From: Pseudorhodobacter antarcticus
GTDB lineage: Bacteria; Pseudomonadota; Alphaproteobacteria; Rhodobacterales; Rhodobacteraceae
Length of the DNA stretch: 52,429 bases
Direction: 5' to 3'
NCBI GenBank assembly: GCA_945862465.1
Contig: CAMAYO010000009.1
Location: 1-52,429 of the forward strand
Position numbers and translations under genes: made by a program. The notes under the pieces were generated by a model. It saw nothing but the letters and a program-made list of their open reading frames with translations, made no database searches and was not told the DNA's origin. Each line of letters opens with the position of its first letter. Position 1 is the stretch's first letter. Of the stretch, positions 29,995-39,005 are shown piece by piece.

Positions 29995-30166
29995 AAAAAG
30001 TCCTCCATTAAGCCGCGATTTGCGGCAGTGCTGAGACTGAACAAAGGCCAATCGGCCATAACCTGCAAGGCGCAGTTTGCGGTCGGGGGGGATTGGGGTT
30101 GGAATTTGGCGGCCTTACTGCCATATTTATGTCAGTAAGACCCTAGCATGAGGAAGCCCTGCCAGA

Positions 30167-30871
30167 ATGTCGCGCTCAAACCGATTGTTCGACCTGATCC
30201 AGATCCTGCGCGACGGGCGTTTGCACCGCGCGGCGGATCTGGCACTGGATTTGGGCGTTTCGGTGCGCTCGATCTGGCGGGATATGGCGATGCTGGCGGC
30301 ATCGGGCATGCCGGTGGAGGGGGAGCGAGGCGTGGGATATATGCTGCGCCAACCCATCACCTTGCCGCCCATGATGCTGCAACCGGCGGAATTGATTGCG
30401 CTGCGCTTGGGCGTGCGCTTGGTGGCAGAGGGGGCGGATGCCAACCTTGCCGCCGCAGCGCGCAGTTTGGCGGGCAAGATTGCCACCGTGGCCCCTGCCC
30501 CGCGTGATGCAGGCGCAGGAGAGGACTTGTTCGCCCCAGCCGCCGCAGCCCCGCAACGTGCAAGCCCCCATTTGCCCTTGCTGCGCAAAGCAATCCGGCA
30601 AAGCGAGCGGCTGACGATTGCGGTGTTGGATGCAGCGGGCCAGTTGACCCAGCGCGATATCCGGCCCTTGGCCTTGGCGTTGACAGGGCAAACTTGGGTG
30701 CTGGCCGCGTGGTGCGACACAAAATCGGGCTTTGCCACCTTTGGGCTAGACCGATTGTTGGATATCGTGCCGCGCGGGGAAAGCTGTCCACGCGAAGCGG
30801 GCAAACGGCTGACCGACTACCGCAAATGGCAAGCCTTGGGCCTAGGGCTGGCCGAGGGATTGGATATTTAA
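30167..30871 (+). CDS. HTH regulator with WYL domain (YafY type)
   Basis: A 234-residue transcriptional regulator. The N-terminal winged helix (RLFDLIQILRDGRLHRAADLALDLGVSVRSIWRDMAML) is the HTH_11/DeoR-like type. A WYL ligand-sensing domain follows (about 130-215: DIRPLALALTGQTWVLAAWCDTKSGFATFGLDRLLDI). The eponymous WYL triplet reads WVL. The ligand and targets are unknown. It is divergent from tatA and 30 bases from the convergent stop of the ABC ATPase gene. Confidence 0.85.
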   Translation: MSRSNRLFDLIQILRDGRLHRAADLALDLGVSVRSIWRDMAMLAASGMPVEGERGVGYMLRQPITLPPMMLQPAELIALRLGVRLVAEGADANLAAAARSLAGKIATVAPAPRDAGAGEDLFAPAAAAPQRASPHLPLLRKAIRQSERLTIAVLDAAGQLTQRDIRPLALALTGQTWVLAAWCDTKSGFATFGLDRLLDIVPRGESCPREAGKRLTDYRKWQALGLGLAEGLDI

Positions 30872-30900
30872 GCAAGCCTGAAATGGGCGAATAAGGCGCT

Positions 30901-31995
30901 TTAGCCCGCAAAGACAAAGCAGCGGTCGCGGCGGATCATCAGCCAAAGAGCAGTGCCAGCCTTGGGCAAAAACACACCGGGCACGGCGGCGGTCAGGGGC
31001 GAGCTGTCAAAGTCCATCTTGAACTCGACAAGGCTTTCATGGCCCAAAAAGCGCGCCCGTGTCACCGTGCCGCGCGCGGCCGTGCCGCCTTGCGGAGTGG
31101 GGTTGGGGCCGCGACCGGCGCGATCAAAATCAATCTTCAAGTGCTGCGGGCGGATGACGATATGCACCGGCGTGCCATCGGCATGGCCCGGCGTGAGAAA
31201 CACGCCAAAGGGTGTTTGCGTTAAGGCCCCGCGCGAAGTCCCTGATATCACATTCACATCGCTGAAAAATGCCGCAGCGGCGCGGTCGATCGGCGCGTTG
31301 TAAAGATTGTAGGGCGCGCCCTTTTGCACGATCAAACCGGCCCGCATCAGGGCTATTTCATCGGCCATGCGCATGGCTTCGTTGGGTTCATGCGTGACCA
31401 AAAGAACAGCCGCACCTTCCTCTTTCAACAAATCCAGCGTGGCATCGCGAATGCCATCGCGCAGGCGGTTATCAAGGCCCGAGAAAGGCTCATCCATCAG
31501 CATAACACGTGGGCGCGGCGCTAAGGCGCGGGCCAGCGCCACGCGCTGCTGCTCTCCACCCGACAGCTGGTGCGGATGCTTGGCGCCAAAGCCTGTGAGG
31601 TTGACCTTTTCCAGCAAGGCATCGACCCTTGCTTCCCTTTGCGGCACATCGCGCCGCAGGCCAAAGGCCACGTTGCCAGCCACGGTCAGATGGGGAAATA
31701 GGGCAAAGTCTTGAAACATCAGCCCGACGCCCCGCGCTTCGGGCGGGGTGGCGATTTTGGGGCCAAAAACCTCGACCCCGTCAATCAGAATGCGGCCTTC
31801 GTCGGGTGTTTCCACCCCTGCGATCATCCGCAAGGTGGTGGATTTGCCACAGCCAGATGGCCCCAGCAAACAAGTCACCTGCCCCGCCTCAACCACCAAG
31901 GACAGATCAGACACCACCCTTTGCCCGCCATAAGACCGCGAAAGCGACTGCACGACGAGGCGTGGGGCATCCAAACGGGGCGTTGGCAAGGTCAA
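30901..31995 (-). CDS. ABC transporter ATPase, Fe(III)/spermidine type with TOBE domain
   Basis: A 364-residue importer ATPase of the FbpC/PotA class. Walker A is GPSGCGKST (45-53), the signature is LSGGEQQRVALARAL, Walker B is VMLMDEPFSGLD, and the H-loop is VTHEP. The C-terminal 120 residues are a TOBE-type regulatory domain (FGVFLTPGH, IVIRPQHLKIDF). No permease or binding-protein gene is adjacent, so its partners are elsewhere or it serves several transporters. The start is uncertain: the frame opens with TTG at 31995 and no ATG is available before the Walker A motif; a GTG about 14 codons later is an alternative. Confidence 0.85.
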   Translation of the reverse strand: MTLPTPRLDAPRLVVQSLSRSYGGQRVVSDLSLVVEAGQVTCLLGPSGCGKSTTLRMIAGVETPDEGRILIDGVEVFGPKIATPPEARGVGLMFQDFALFPHLTVAGNVAFGLRRDVPQREARVDALLEKVNLTGFGAKHPHQLSGGEQQRVALARALAPRPRVMLMDEPFSGLDNRLRDGIRDATLDLLKEEGAAVLLVTHEPNEAMRMADEIALMRAGLIVQKGAPYNLYNAPIDRAAAAFFSDVNVISGTSRGALTQTPFGVFLTPGHADGTPVHIVIRPQHLKIDFDRAGRGPNPTPQGGTAARGTVTRARFLGHESLVEFKMDFDSSPLTAAVPGVFLPKAGTALWLMIRRDRCFVFAG

Positions 31996-32052
31996 TTCCC
32001 AATAGTTTTCATCAGAATTACCCCATAGCAGCCGAGGCTTGATGCCGCAAGA

Positions 32053-33375
32053 CTAGCGCGCCAAGACCAGTTCGGCCATCAACCCACCGAAATCCGCACT
32101 TTGCCCCAAGCGAAGCACCCCGCCATGCGAGCGAGCAATATCCGCCGCAATCGACAGGCCCAAACCCACCCCGCCGCCATGGTTGGGGTCACGCGCCTCA
32201 TCCAAACGGGCAAAGGGGCGCAAGGCCTCTTCGCGCCGCGCCGCAGGAATGCCCGGGCCGTTGTCTTCAACCACAAGGCGCAAGGCGCGGTCGGTCAGGT
32301 GATAGGACAGCCGCGCCTTGGTGCCATAGCGCAGGGCATTGCCAATCAGATTGTCCAAAGCGCGGGTTACGGCCTGTGGGCGAAGGCGCATTTGGCCTTG
32401 GCCGCTGCAATCACCCAAAGACACATCTTGCCCGCCGCGCTGGGTTTTGGCCATGATTTCGGCCAAAAGGTAAGCCGGGTCAACAAGGCTGGGTTCTTCC
32501 TGCGCATCGCCGCGCGCAAAGGCCAAAAACTCCTCCACCAAGCGCTGCATTTCCTGCACATCGTCCATCAAAGCGGTTGTCTCGTCGGTTTCTTCCATCA
32601 AGGACAGGCCCAGTTTCATCCGCGTCAAAGGGCCGCGCAGGTCATGGCTGACACCAGAAAGCATCAAGGTGCGCTGTTCGATCTGGCGTTCGATGCGCGC
32701 GCGCATATCCAAAAAGGCCATGCCAGCGGCGCGCACCTCAACCGCGCCACGCGGTTTGTAGGGCAGGTTTTGGCCACGGCCAAAGGCCTCGGCCGCGGCG
32801 GCCATGCGGGTGATGGGGACCAGTTGGTTGCGCAAGAAAACAAAGGCCACCGCCGTCATCAAGATCGAGGCCAGCGCCATGATCACCAAAAGCTGATGCG
32901 GATTGCTGGCCGAAACGCGCAGACGTGACATATCGACCCGCATCGCCCCAAAGCGGGTTTGCACCCAAAGCTGCACATTGCGCGGATCTGCCGCCAAATC
33001 AACGGCCACAACCTGGGGCAAGGCCTCGTGCAAGATCGCCCCGACTTCGCGCCCCGACAGATCCCAAAATGCGCGCAGATCGGTGGAGGGAGGCGCTTGG
33101 GTGGCGGGCAGCGTTACGTCAACCCTTAACCCCGCAGCCAAGGCCGCCGCCCGCGCTTGGGCTTGGGGCAGGTCTGCAGCGCTGTCGATCTGCGACACAA
33201 GCAAGCCCACCTCTATCCCCGCCCCGCGCGACAATTGCCGCGTCACACCATCAAAATGGCGTTGAATAAAGATGACAGAGACCACGACTTGCACGAAAAC
33301 CACGGGCAAGATCAGGATCAGCGCCGCCCGTCCATAAACGCTTCGCGGCAGATAGGATTTCAGGGTGAAGGCCAT
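32053..33375 (-). CDS. EnvZ-like sensor histidine kinase
   Basis: A 440-residue inner-membrane sensor kinase. The membrane helices at about 17-37 and 161-181 flank a 120-residue periplasmic sensor. A HAMP region follows, then the dimerisation helix with the phospho-acceptor in GVSHDLRGPLTRMK (His244), and the catalytic domain with NLIGNALRYG (N box), DNGPGIP (G1) and GVGLGLSIA (G2). The H-box and domain layout resemble the OmpR-partner EnvZ. No response-regulator gene lies next to it. The stimulus is unknown. Confidence 0.88.
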   Translation of the reverse strand: MAFTLKSYLPRSVYGRAALILILPVVFVQVVVSVIFIQRHFDGVTRQLSRGAGIEVGLLVSQIDSAADLPQAQARAAALAAGLRVDVTLPATQAPPSTDLRAFWDLSGREVGAILHEALPQVVAVDLAADPRNVQLWVQTRFGAMRVDMSRLRVSASNPHQLLVIMALASILMTAVAFVFLRNQLVPITRMAAAAEAFGRGQNLPYKPRGAVEVRAAGMAFLDMRARIERQIEQRTLMLSGVSHDLRGPLTRMKLGLSLMEETDETTALMDDVQEMQRLVEEFLAFARGDAQEEPSLVDPAYLLAEIMAKTQRGGQDVSLGDCSGQGQMRLRPQAVTRALDNLIGNALRYGTKARLSYHLTDRALRLVVEDNGPGIPAARREEALRPFARLDEARDPNHGGGVGLGLSIAADIARSHGGVLRLGQSADFGGLMAELVLAR

Positions 33376-33473
33376 AATGTCAGCCTAGCCGTGCGAAGGG
33401 GCTTTTGGAAAGAGCGATTTTGACAGGATAGGGACTTGAGCCTGCGGCGTGGCAGCGCGATGGTGGGCATATC

Positions 33474-34334
33474 ATGGAGCAAACCCTAAGCACCCTGCGC
33501 GCTGACAATCCCGGGCCGTTCACGGGCCTTGGAACCAACACCTATGTTGTGGGTCAAGGGGCGAAAACCATCGTCGATCCGGGCCCTGATATGCCCGCCC
33601 ATCTGGCGGCGATCTTGGGCGAGGTGGGCAGCGATCGGGTTGAGGCGATTTTGGTCACCCATGCCCATTCAGACCACAGCGCCCTTGCCCCCCGACTGGC
33701 GCGCCTAACGGGGGCACCCATCCTTGCCTTTGGCGATGCGCGTGCGGGCATGACGGCACAGATGCAAGCGCTTGAGGCCGAAGGGATGGGGGGCGGCGAA
33801 GGGCGAGATGCAGGCTTTGCGCCAGATGTGGTGGTGCAAGACGGCCAGATCCTGACCCTTGGCAGCGTGAGGATCGAGGTGATCCACACCCCCGGCCATA
33901 TGAGCAACCACATCTGTCTGGCCTTGGGCGATACGCTTTTGTCGGGCGATCATGTGATGGCATGGTCAACCTCGCTTGTGTCGCCGCCCGATGGCGATAT
34001 GGGGGCCTATATGGCTTCACTGCATAAGCTTGCAGCGCGCACATGGCGCAGGTTCCTGCCCGGACATGGCGAGGCGGTCGAAGACCCCGCCGCCCGATTG
34101 GAAGCGTTGATTGCCCATAGGGTGGGGCGTGAGGCTTCGGTGCTGGCCGCCTTGGCACAAGGCCCCGCCACGGCATCGGCGCTGACAAAAACCATCTATA
34201 GCGACCTTGCCCCCACCCTGCACGGCGCAGCCATGCGCAACGTGCTGGCCCATCTGATCGACCTGCAATCGCGCGGCAAAGTGGCCCGCACCGGCACAGG
34301 CCCGTTAAGCGCCGCCGCCTTTCAGCTGGCCTAA
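33474..34334 (+). CDS. Metallo-beta-lactamase-fold hydrolase, LACTB2-like
   Basis: A 286-residue enzyme with a binuclear metal site: THAHSDH (His63, His65, Asp67, His68), HTPGH, LSGDH and the late GHG (LPGHGEAV). The C-terminal part (from about 210) is a winged-helix-like extension (REASVLAALAQGPATASALTKTIY...RGKVAR), as in the LACTB2/glyoxalase-II-related group. The exact substrate (thioester, RNA or other) is not evident. The ATG at 33474 has GGTGGG upstream. Confidence 0.85.
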   Translation: MEQTLSTLRADNPGPFTGLGTNTYVVGQGAKTIVDPGPDMPAHLAAILGEVGSDRVEAILVTHAHSDHSALAPRLARLTGAPILAFGDARAGMTAQMQALEAEGMGGGEGRDAGFAPDVVVQDGQILTLGSVRIEVIHTPGHMSNHICLALGDTLLSGDHVMAWSTSLVSPPDGDMGAYMASLHKLAARTWRRFLPGHGEAVEDPAARLEALIAHRVGREASVLAALAQGPATASALTKTIYSDLAPTLHGAAMRNVLAHLIDLQSRGKVARTGTGPLSAAAFQLA

Positions 34335-34391
34335 CGTGCTGCGCCCCCGACCTGACTTTTCAGACACCATCACTTTTCCCGCCATTTCCCC

Positions 34392-34420
34392 TTGCCGCCC
34401 CCAAACACCCTTGCTATAGA
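34392..34420 (+). promoter_or_regulatory. Promoter of the tRNA-Asn gene
   Basis: TTGCCG (34392-34397) and TATAGA (34415-34420) are separated by 17 bases. The -10 box ends 11 bases before the first base of the tRNA, the usual arrangement for a stable-RNA promoter with a very short leader. Found by eye. Confidence 0.6.
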
Positions 34421-34431
34421 CCCCGCCATGT

Positions 34432-34506
34432 TCCGGCGTAGCTCAGCGGTAGAGCAGCTGACTGTTAATCAGCTGGCCGTAGGTTCGATCCCTACCGCCG
34501 GAGCCA
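34432..34506 (+). tRNA. tRNA-Asn (anticodon GTT)
   Basis: A 75-base cloverleaf can be folded by hand. The acceptor arms are TCCGGCG and CGCCGGA with discriminator G and an encoded CCA end. The D-arm is GCTC..GAGC, the anticodon arm is CTGACTGTTAATCAG with anticodon GTT, and the T-arm contains GGTTCGATCC. It has a promoter-like element just upstream and a strong terminator 27 bases downstream. Confidence 0.97.
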
Positions 34507-34532
34507 AATCCCTCAAGGATTTGAAAGAGATA

Positions 34533-34565
34533 GGGCGCGTCGCAAGACGCGCCCTTCTTTATTTC
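34533..34565 (+). terminator. Rho-independent terminator after tRNA-Asn
   Basis: A 9-bp perfect stem GGGCGCGTC/GACGCGCCC with a GCAA tetraloop (34542-34545), followed by ttctttatttc. It fits termination of the tRNA-Asn transcript. It also lies just past the end of the convergent MATE gene. Confidence 0.85.
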
Positions 34566-34584
34566 ATTGGATGAGTTGCGTGAC

Positions 34585-35931
34585 TTACACGCGCGGGGCG
34601 CGCATCCAAAAGCGGGCCATCAGGCTGGTCGAGGCGAAGAGCAAGCCGATGCACAGGCCAAGCCAAATCCCCTCGGCCCCAAGGCCAAAGGTAAAGCCCA
34701 ACAGCGCGCTGGTGGGAATCCCCACGCCCCAATAACTGAACGCAGCCGCCCACATGGGCACGCGCGTATCGCGTATGGCACGCAGCAGACCCAGCGCCAT
34801 AACCTGCATGGCGTCACCCAATTGAAACAGTGCGGCGAGGGCCAAAAGACGGGTGCAAAGGGAAAGGATCTCTGGCGCTTCGGGATGGGTCGTATCCAGA
34901 AAGAGGGCGGCTATGGCAACAGGAAGGGCGAGGAAAAGTGCAATGCCAACAACGCAAAGCAAGAATGACAGACCAATTGACGTGACGGCAATCTGGCGCA
35001 AGCCCCGCACATCACCCGCCCCCGAAGCGCGCCCTGCCAGAACCGTGGCGGCATTGGAAAGGCCCAAGTGCAGCATAAAGGCCAAGGCCGCAACCTGCAT
35101 GGCAATGCCGTGCGCGGCCAGTGCCACCGTGCTGACCCAGCCCATCATCAAGGCGGCCCCCGCAAACAGCCCGCTTTCGGCAAGGCCCGTCATGCCAATC
35201 GGCCAGCCCAAACGAAACACCCGCCCCAAAGCGGCCACGTCAATCCGCCAAAAGCGCGTGAAAAGGCCAAAGCGCCGCAGGCTGGGTTGATAATGGGCAT
35301 AAACTCCCATGATCACAAAAGTGACCCATTGCACCATCAGCGTGGCCAAAGCCGCGCCGCGCACACCCAACTCTGGCGCGCCCCAATGGCCGAAAATCAG
35401 CATCCAGCCCAAGGAGAGGTTGACCAGCACCGCCCCCAGCGTCACCCAAAGCACCACCTGCGTCCGCCCCAAGGCCGAAAGATAGGATTTGAGCGCCATC
35501 ACCAACAGCGCAGGCGCCATTCCCGGCCCGGCGATGCGCAAAAAGTCTTGCGCAAGCTGGGCCACCTTGGGCTCTTGCCCCAAGGCCAAAAGCCAAGCGC
35601 CCGATGTCCAAAACACCGGATAGCACACAAGACCAAAGCCCAAAGACAGCCAAAGCGCCATGCGGGCATCGCGGCGCACCTCGGTCTCATCCCCCTTGCC
35701 TACGGCGACTGCCACCAAGGGCATCAAGGCTTGGGCAAAGCCCGACCCAAGGATGAACACGATAAAGAAGCACGATCCCGCCAAAGTGACCGCAGCAAGT
35801 TCCGCCACGCCGTAGCGCCCCATCAGCACCGTGTCAGTGACATGCAGCAGCATCCCTGCCAGATGCGAGCCCATCAGCGGCAACCCCAGCGCCAAGATCG
35901 CGCGGGAATGGGAAAGATATGTTTTGATCAT
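34585..35931 (-). CDS. MATE family efflux transporter (NorM type)
   Basis: A 448-residue cation-coupled multidrug exporter with about twelve membrane helices in two homologous halves. It shows the MATE start LALGLPLMGSHLAGMLLHVTDTVLMGRYGVAELAAV and the matching second-half block RLGWPIGMTGLAESGLFAGAALMMGWVSTVALAAHGIAMQ, quoted here only to mark residues about 12-50 and 235-280. Substrates are not predictable. The ATG at 35931 is the first start. It converges on the tRNA-Asn terminator. Confidence 0.9.
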   Translation of the reverse strand: MIKTYLSHSRAILALGLPLMGSHLAGMLLHVTDTVLMGRYGVAELAAVTLAGSCFFIVFILGSGFAQALMPLVAVAVGKGDETEVRRDARMALWLSLGFGLVCYPVFWTSGAWLLALGQEPKVAQLAQDFLRIAGPGMAPALLVMALKSYLSALGRTQVVLWVTLGAVLVNLSLGWMLIFGHWGAPELGVRGAALATLMVQWVTFVIMGVYAHYQPSLRRFGLFTRFWRIDVAALGRVFRLGWPIGMTGLAESGLFAGAALMMGWVSTVALAAHGIAMQVAALAFMLHLGLSNAATVLAGRASGAGDVRGLRQIAVTSIGLSFLLCVVGIALFLALPVAIAALFLDTTHPEAPEILSLCTRLLALAALFQLGDAMQVMALGLLRAIRDTRVPMWAAAFSYWGVGIPTSALLGFTFGLGAEGIWLGLCIGLLFASTSLMARFWMRAPRV

Positions 35932-35979
35932 GGCGCCTTCTATCTGCCTTGGCCAAGCCCAGCAAGCCCGCGCCGAAAA

Positions 35980-36038
35980 GCGGGGGTTTCACACCCCCGC
36001 ACCCCTGTGGGATATTTGGGCACATATGAAAGGGGGGC
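35980..36038 (+). repeat. Hairpin repeat, copy B
   Basis: 8-bp arms GCGGGGGT/ACCCCCGC around loop TTCAC (35980-36000), then acccctgtgggatattt and catatgaaaggggggc. The stem bases differ from copy A, but the changes preserve pairing, so the structure is what is kept. It lies between the MATE start codon and the epimerase stop codon. The catatgaaaggggggc end abuts the stop codon of a minus-strand gene, as in copy A. Confidence 0.8.
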
Positions 36039-36040
36039 GT

Positions 36041-36931
36041 TTAGCTTGCGGGGACGTGCTTGCGCCAGTTGTGCTGCTCTTTAAAATCCAAAACCTCGCG
36101 GATTTTTTGGTTGGAAAGCAGGCTTTCATTGATGCCCACAGCGCGGGTCAAGGGCACTTTGGGGAAGAACTGCGCCAAAAGCTCGGCATTGGGTTGGGGC
36201 ACAGAGTTGGTGTCGTTCACCGCATTGAACACTTGATAGCCCAACCCGTCTTTCTTGAGTGCCAGATCGACAATCTGCCCCAGATCGCGCGCATCAATAT
36301 AGCTAAAGGTGATACGACGGCGTGAGCCCGGGTCTTTGGCAAAATCGGGGAAGCGGGCGTAGTCTTGCGGCTCCATCACGTTGCCGATGCGCAGCGAATA
36401 AACATCAGCCCCCGTGCGGCGCTGGAAAGCTTCGGCTGTCACCTCGTTCACCTTCTTGGACATGCCGTAGCTGTCCATCGGGTTGATCGGATAGGCTTCG
36501 TCCAGCGGTAGATAGGCGGGGTCAGTTTGACCGTCGCTGAAACACACGCCATAAGTGGTTTCGGACGAGGCGATGATCACCTTGCGGATGCCCGATTTTA
36601 GGGCTGCTTCCAGCACGTTATAGGTGCCCATCACGTTGACGCGGTAGGTTTCATTATCGGGGGCCATCATCAGCGCGGGGATGGCTGCAAAATGCACCAC
36701 AGCGTCGAATTTGCGGTGGCCAAGGCCGTCTTCCAGATCATCGCCGCTGGCATAGGCAGTCATGGCGTTGAACATTTGCCCACTGTCGGTGATATCGGCC
36801 ACCAGATCGGCCACACCGGGGTGGCGCAGCGGCACTTTATCGACATTCAGCACCCTGTGGCCCTGTGCCGCCAAATAAGCCACCACATGTTTGCCCGCTT
36901 TGCCCGAACCGCCCGTAAAAAGTACCCGCAT
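36041..36931 (-). CDS. NAD-dependent epimerase/dehydratase (extended SDR)
   Basis: A 296-residue extended short-chain dehydrogenase. The dinucleotide loop is TGGSGKAG (6-13), FAAIPA (81-86) follows the second strand, ASSETTYG carries the catalytic Ser/Thr, and SYGMSKK gives Tyr155-x3-Lys159. These belong to the sugar-nucleotide epimerase/uronate dehydrogenase-like group; the substrate is not clear. The ATG at 36931 with GGAGGG upstream is preferred over the longer frame. It is divergent from parE. Confidence 0.85.
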   Translation of the reverse strand: MRVLFTGGSGKAGKHVVAYLAAQGHRVLNVDKVPLRHPGVADLVADITDSGQMFNAMTAYASGDDLEDGLGHRKFDAVVHFAAIPALMMAPDNETYRVNVMGTYNVLEAALKSGIRKVIIASSETTYGVCFSDGQTDPAYLPLDEAYPINPMDSYGMSKKVNEVTAEAFQRRTGADVYSLRIGNVMEPQDYARFPDFAKDPGSRRRITFSYIDARDLGQIVDLALKKDGLGYQVFNAVNDTNSVPQPNAELLAQFFPKVPLTRAVGINESLLSNQKIREVLDFKEQHNWRKHVPAS

Positions 36932-37043
36932 AAAACCCTCCATGATTTGGCCCCACCTTGCCTGAAGCCGCATCCCAAGGCCAGCCCTTGCGCCCTGCCC
37001 CCTTGGCAGTGTCTAATGGGCACCAAACAAGAACAGGCCCCAA

Positions 37044-38996
37044 ATGTCAGACCATTTGACCAACACCACCGATACCTACAACGCCTCTTCGATCGAGGTG
37101 CTGGAACCGCTAGAGGCCGTGCGCCTGCGGCCGGGGATGTATATCGGCGGGATTGACGAGCGCGCTTATCACCATTTGGCGGCCGAAATCATCGACAACG
37201 CGATGGATGAGGCTGTGGCAGGCCATGCCACGCGGATTGAGGTGGAGCTGCACGCCGATGGCGCTTTGACGGTGCGCGACAACGGGCGGGGGATACCTGT
37301 CGACCCGCACCCCAAGTTTCCCGACAAATCAGCGCTTGAGGTGATTTTGTGCACCCTGCATTCGGGCGGCAAGTTTGGCGGCAAGGCTTATGAGACGTCG
37401 GGCGGGTTGCATGGCGTGGGGTCTTCGGTGGTCAACGCGCTGTCGGACCGGATGGATGTGGAAGTCGCGCTGAACAAAGAGCTTTACACCCAAAGCTTTT
37501 CGCGCGGCAAACCCTTGGCCCCCATTCGCAAGGTTGGCCCCGTGGCCAATAGGCGTGGCACTTGGGTGACGTTTCACCCCGATGCGCAGATCTTCGGCAG
37601 CCAGCAATTTCGCGCGGGCCGTTTGATGCGGATGGTAAGGTCCAAGGCCTATCTGTTTTCGGGCGTCGAAATTCGCTGGAAAACCGCGATCCCCGATGGC
37701 GACACCCCCATGGAGGCGGTGTTTCACTTTCCCGGTGGCTTGGCCGATTACTTGGCCGACACTTTGGAAAAAACCACCACCTATGCCGACAAACCTTTTG
37801 CCGGAAAAGTGGGGTTTCAGGCCAAGTTCGGCGTGCCCGGTTCGGTGGAATGGGCGATCAATTGGACACCTGCACGCGACGGTTTCATTCAGTCTTATTG
37901 CAACACCGTGCCCACGCCCGAAGGCGGCACGCATGAGACGGGGTTTTGGAACGCGGTGCTCAAAGGCATTCGCGCTTACGGCGAGCTGATCAAGAACCGC
38001 AAGACCGATTTGATCACCCGCGATGATCTGACAACGGGGGGCTGCGCCCTTGTGTCGTGCTTTATCCGCGAGCCGCAGTTTGTGGGGCAGACCAAAGACC
38101 GCTTGGCGACCGAAGAGGCGGTAAAATATGTCGAAGGGGCGGTGCGTGACCATTTTGACAATTGGCTGGCGGGCAATACGAAATATGCGGGGGCGATTTT
38201 AGATTTCCTGATCCTGCGGGCCGAAGAGCGGTTAAAGCGGCGGCAAGAAAAGGAAACGGCGCGCAAGACGGCGACCAAAAAGCTGCGCTTGCCGGGGAAA
38301 TTGACGGATTGTTCCGCCAAGAACCGCGAAGGAACGGAACTGTTCATCGTCGAAGGCGATAGCGCGGGCGGGTCGGCCAAGGCGGCGCGCAATCGTGAAA
38401 CGCAGGCGTTGTTGCCGCTGAAAGGCAAGATTTTGAACGTGCTGGGGGCTGCTTCGGCCAAACTGCACGACAATTCCGAAATTCGCGATATTTGCGAAGC
38501 GCTTGGCGTGACGATGGGGGCCAAGTTTAATGTCGACGATCTGCGCTATGATAAAATCATCATCATGACCGACGCCGATGTCGACGGCGCGCATATCGCA
38601 AGCTTACTGATGACGTTTTTCTTTTCCCAAATGCGCCCGCTGATCGACAAGGGCCACCTATATCTGGCCTGCCCGCCGCTGTATCGGCTGACCCAAGGGG
38701 CCAAGCGGATCTATGTGGCAGATGATGCGGAAAAAGAGCTGATGCTGGCCAAGGGCTTGGGCGGGCGCGGAAAAATTGATGTGCAGCGGTTCAAAGGCTT
38801 GGGCGAGATGGATGCCAAAGACCTGAAAGACACGACGATGAATCCGTTGACACGAACGTTGATCCGCGTAACTATAGTTGAAGAAGACCCCGGCGAGACG
38901 GGCGATTTGGTTGAGCGTTTGATGGGCAAAAAGCCAGAATTGCGGTTTCAGTATATTCAAGAAAACGCGAGGTTTGTTGAGGAGTTGGATGTTTGA
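37044..38996 (+). CDS. parE: DNA topoisomerase IV subunit B
   Basis: The ATPase subunit of the decatenating type II topoisomerase. The protein has 650 residues. The GHKL ATPase domain shows EIIDNAMDEA, DNGRGIPV and GGLHGVGSSVVNALS. The Toprim domain shows EGDSAGGSAK and MTDADVDGAHI. The C-terminus QRFKGLGEMDAKDLKDTTM is typical. The length without a large C-terminal insertion and the start LEAVRLRPGMYIGG favour ParE over GyrB. The ATG at 37044 is divergent from the epimerase. Its stop is ten bases from the convergent stop of the AT-richer cassette. Confidence 0.93.
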   Translation: MSDHLTNTTDTYNASSIEVLEPLEAVRLRPGMYIGGIDERAYHHLAAEIIDNAMDEAVAGHATRIEVELHADGALTVRDNGRGIPVDPHPKFPDKSALEVILCTLHSGGKFGGKAYETSGGLHGVGSSVVNALSDRMDVEVALNKELYTQSFSRGKPLAPIRKVGPVANRRGTWVTFHPDAQIFGSQQFRAGRLMRMVRSKAYLFSGVEIRWKTAIPDGDTPMEAVFHFPGGLADYLADTLEKTTTYADKPFAGKVGFQAKFGVPGSVEWAINWTPARDGFIQSYCNTVPTPEGGTHETGFWNAVLKGIRAYGELIKNRKTDLITRDDLTTGGCALVSCFIREPQFVGQTKDRLATEEAVKYVEGAVRDHFDNWLAGNTKYAGAILDFLILRAEERLKRRQEKETARKTATKKLRLPGKLTDCSAKNREGTELFIVEGDSAGGSAKAARNRETQALLPLKGKILNVLGAASAKLHDNSEIRDICEALGVTMGAKFNVDDLRYDKIIIMTDADVDGAHIASLLMTFFFSQMRPLIDKGHLYLACPPLYRLTQGAKRIYVADDAEKELMLAKGLGGRGKIDVQRFKGLGEMDAKDLKDTTMNPLTRTLIRVTIVEEDPGETGDLVERLMGKKPELRFQYIQENARFVEELDV

Positions 38997-39005
38997 TTGC
39001 GGCGA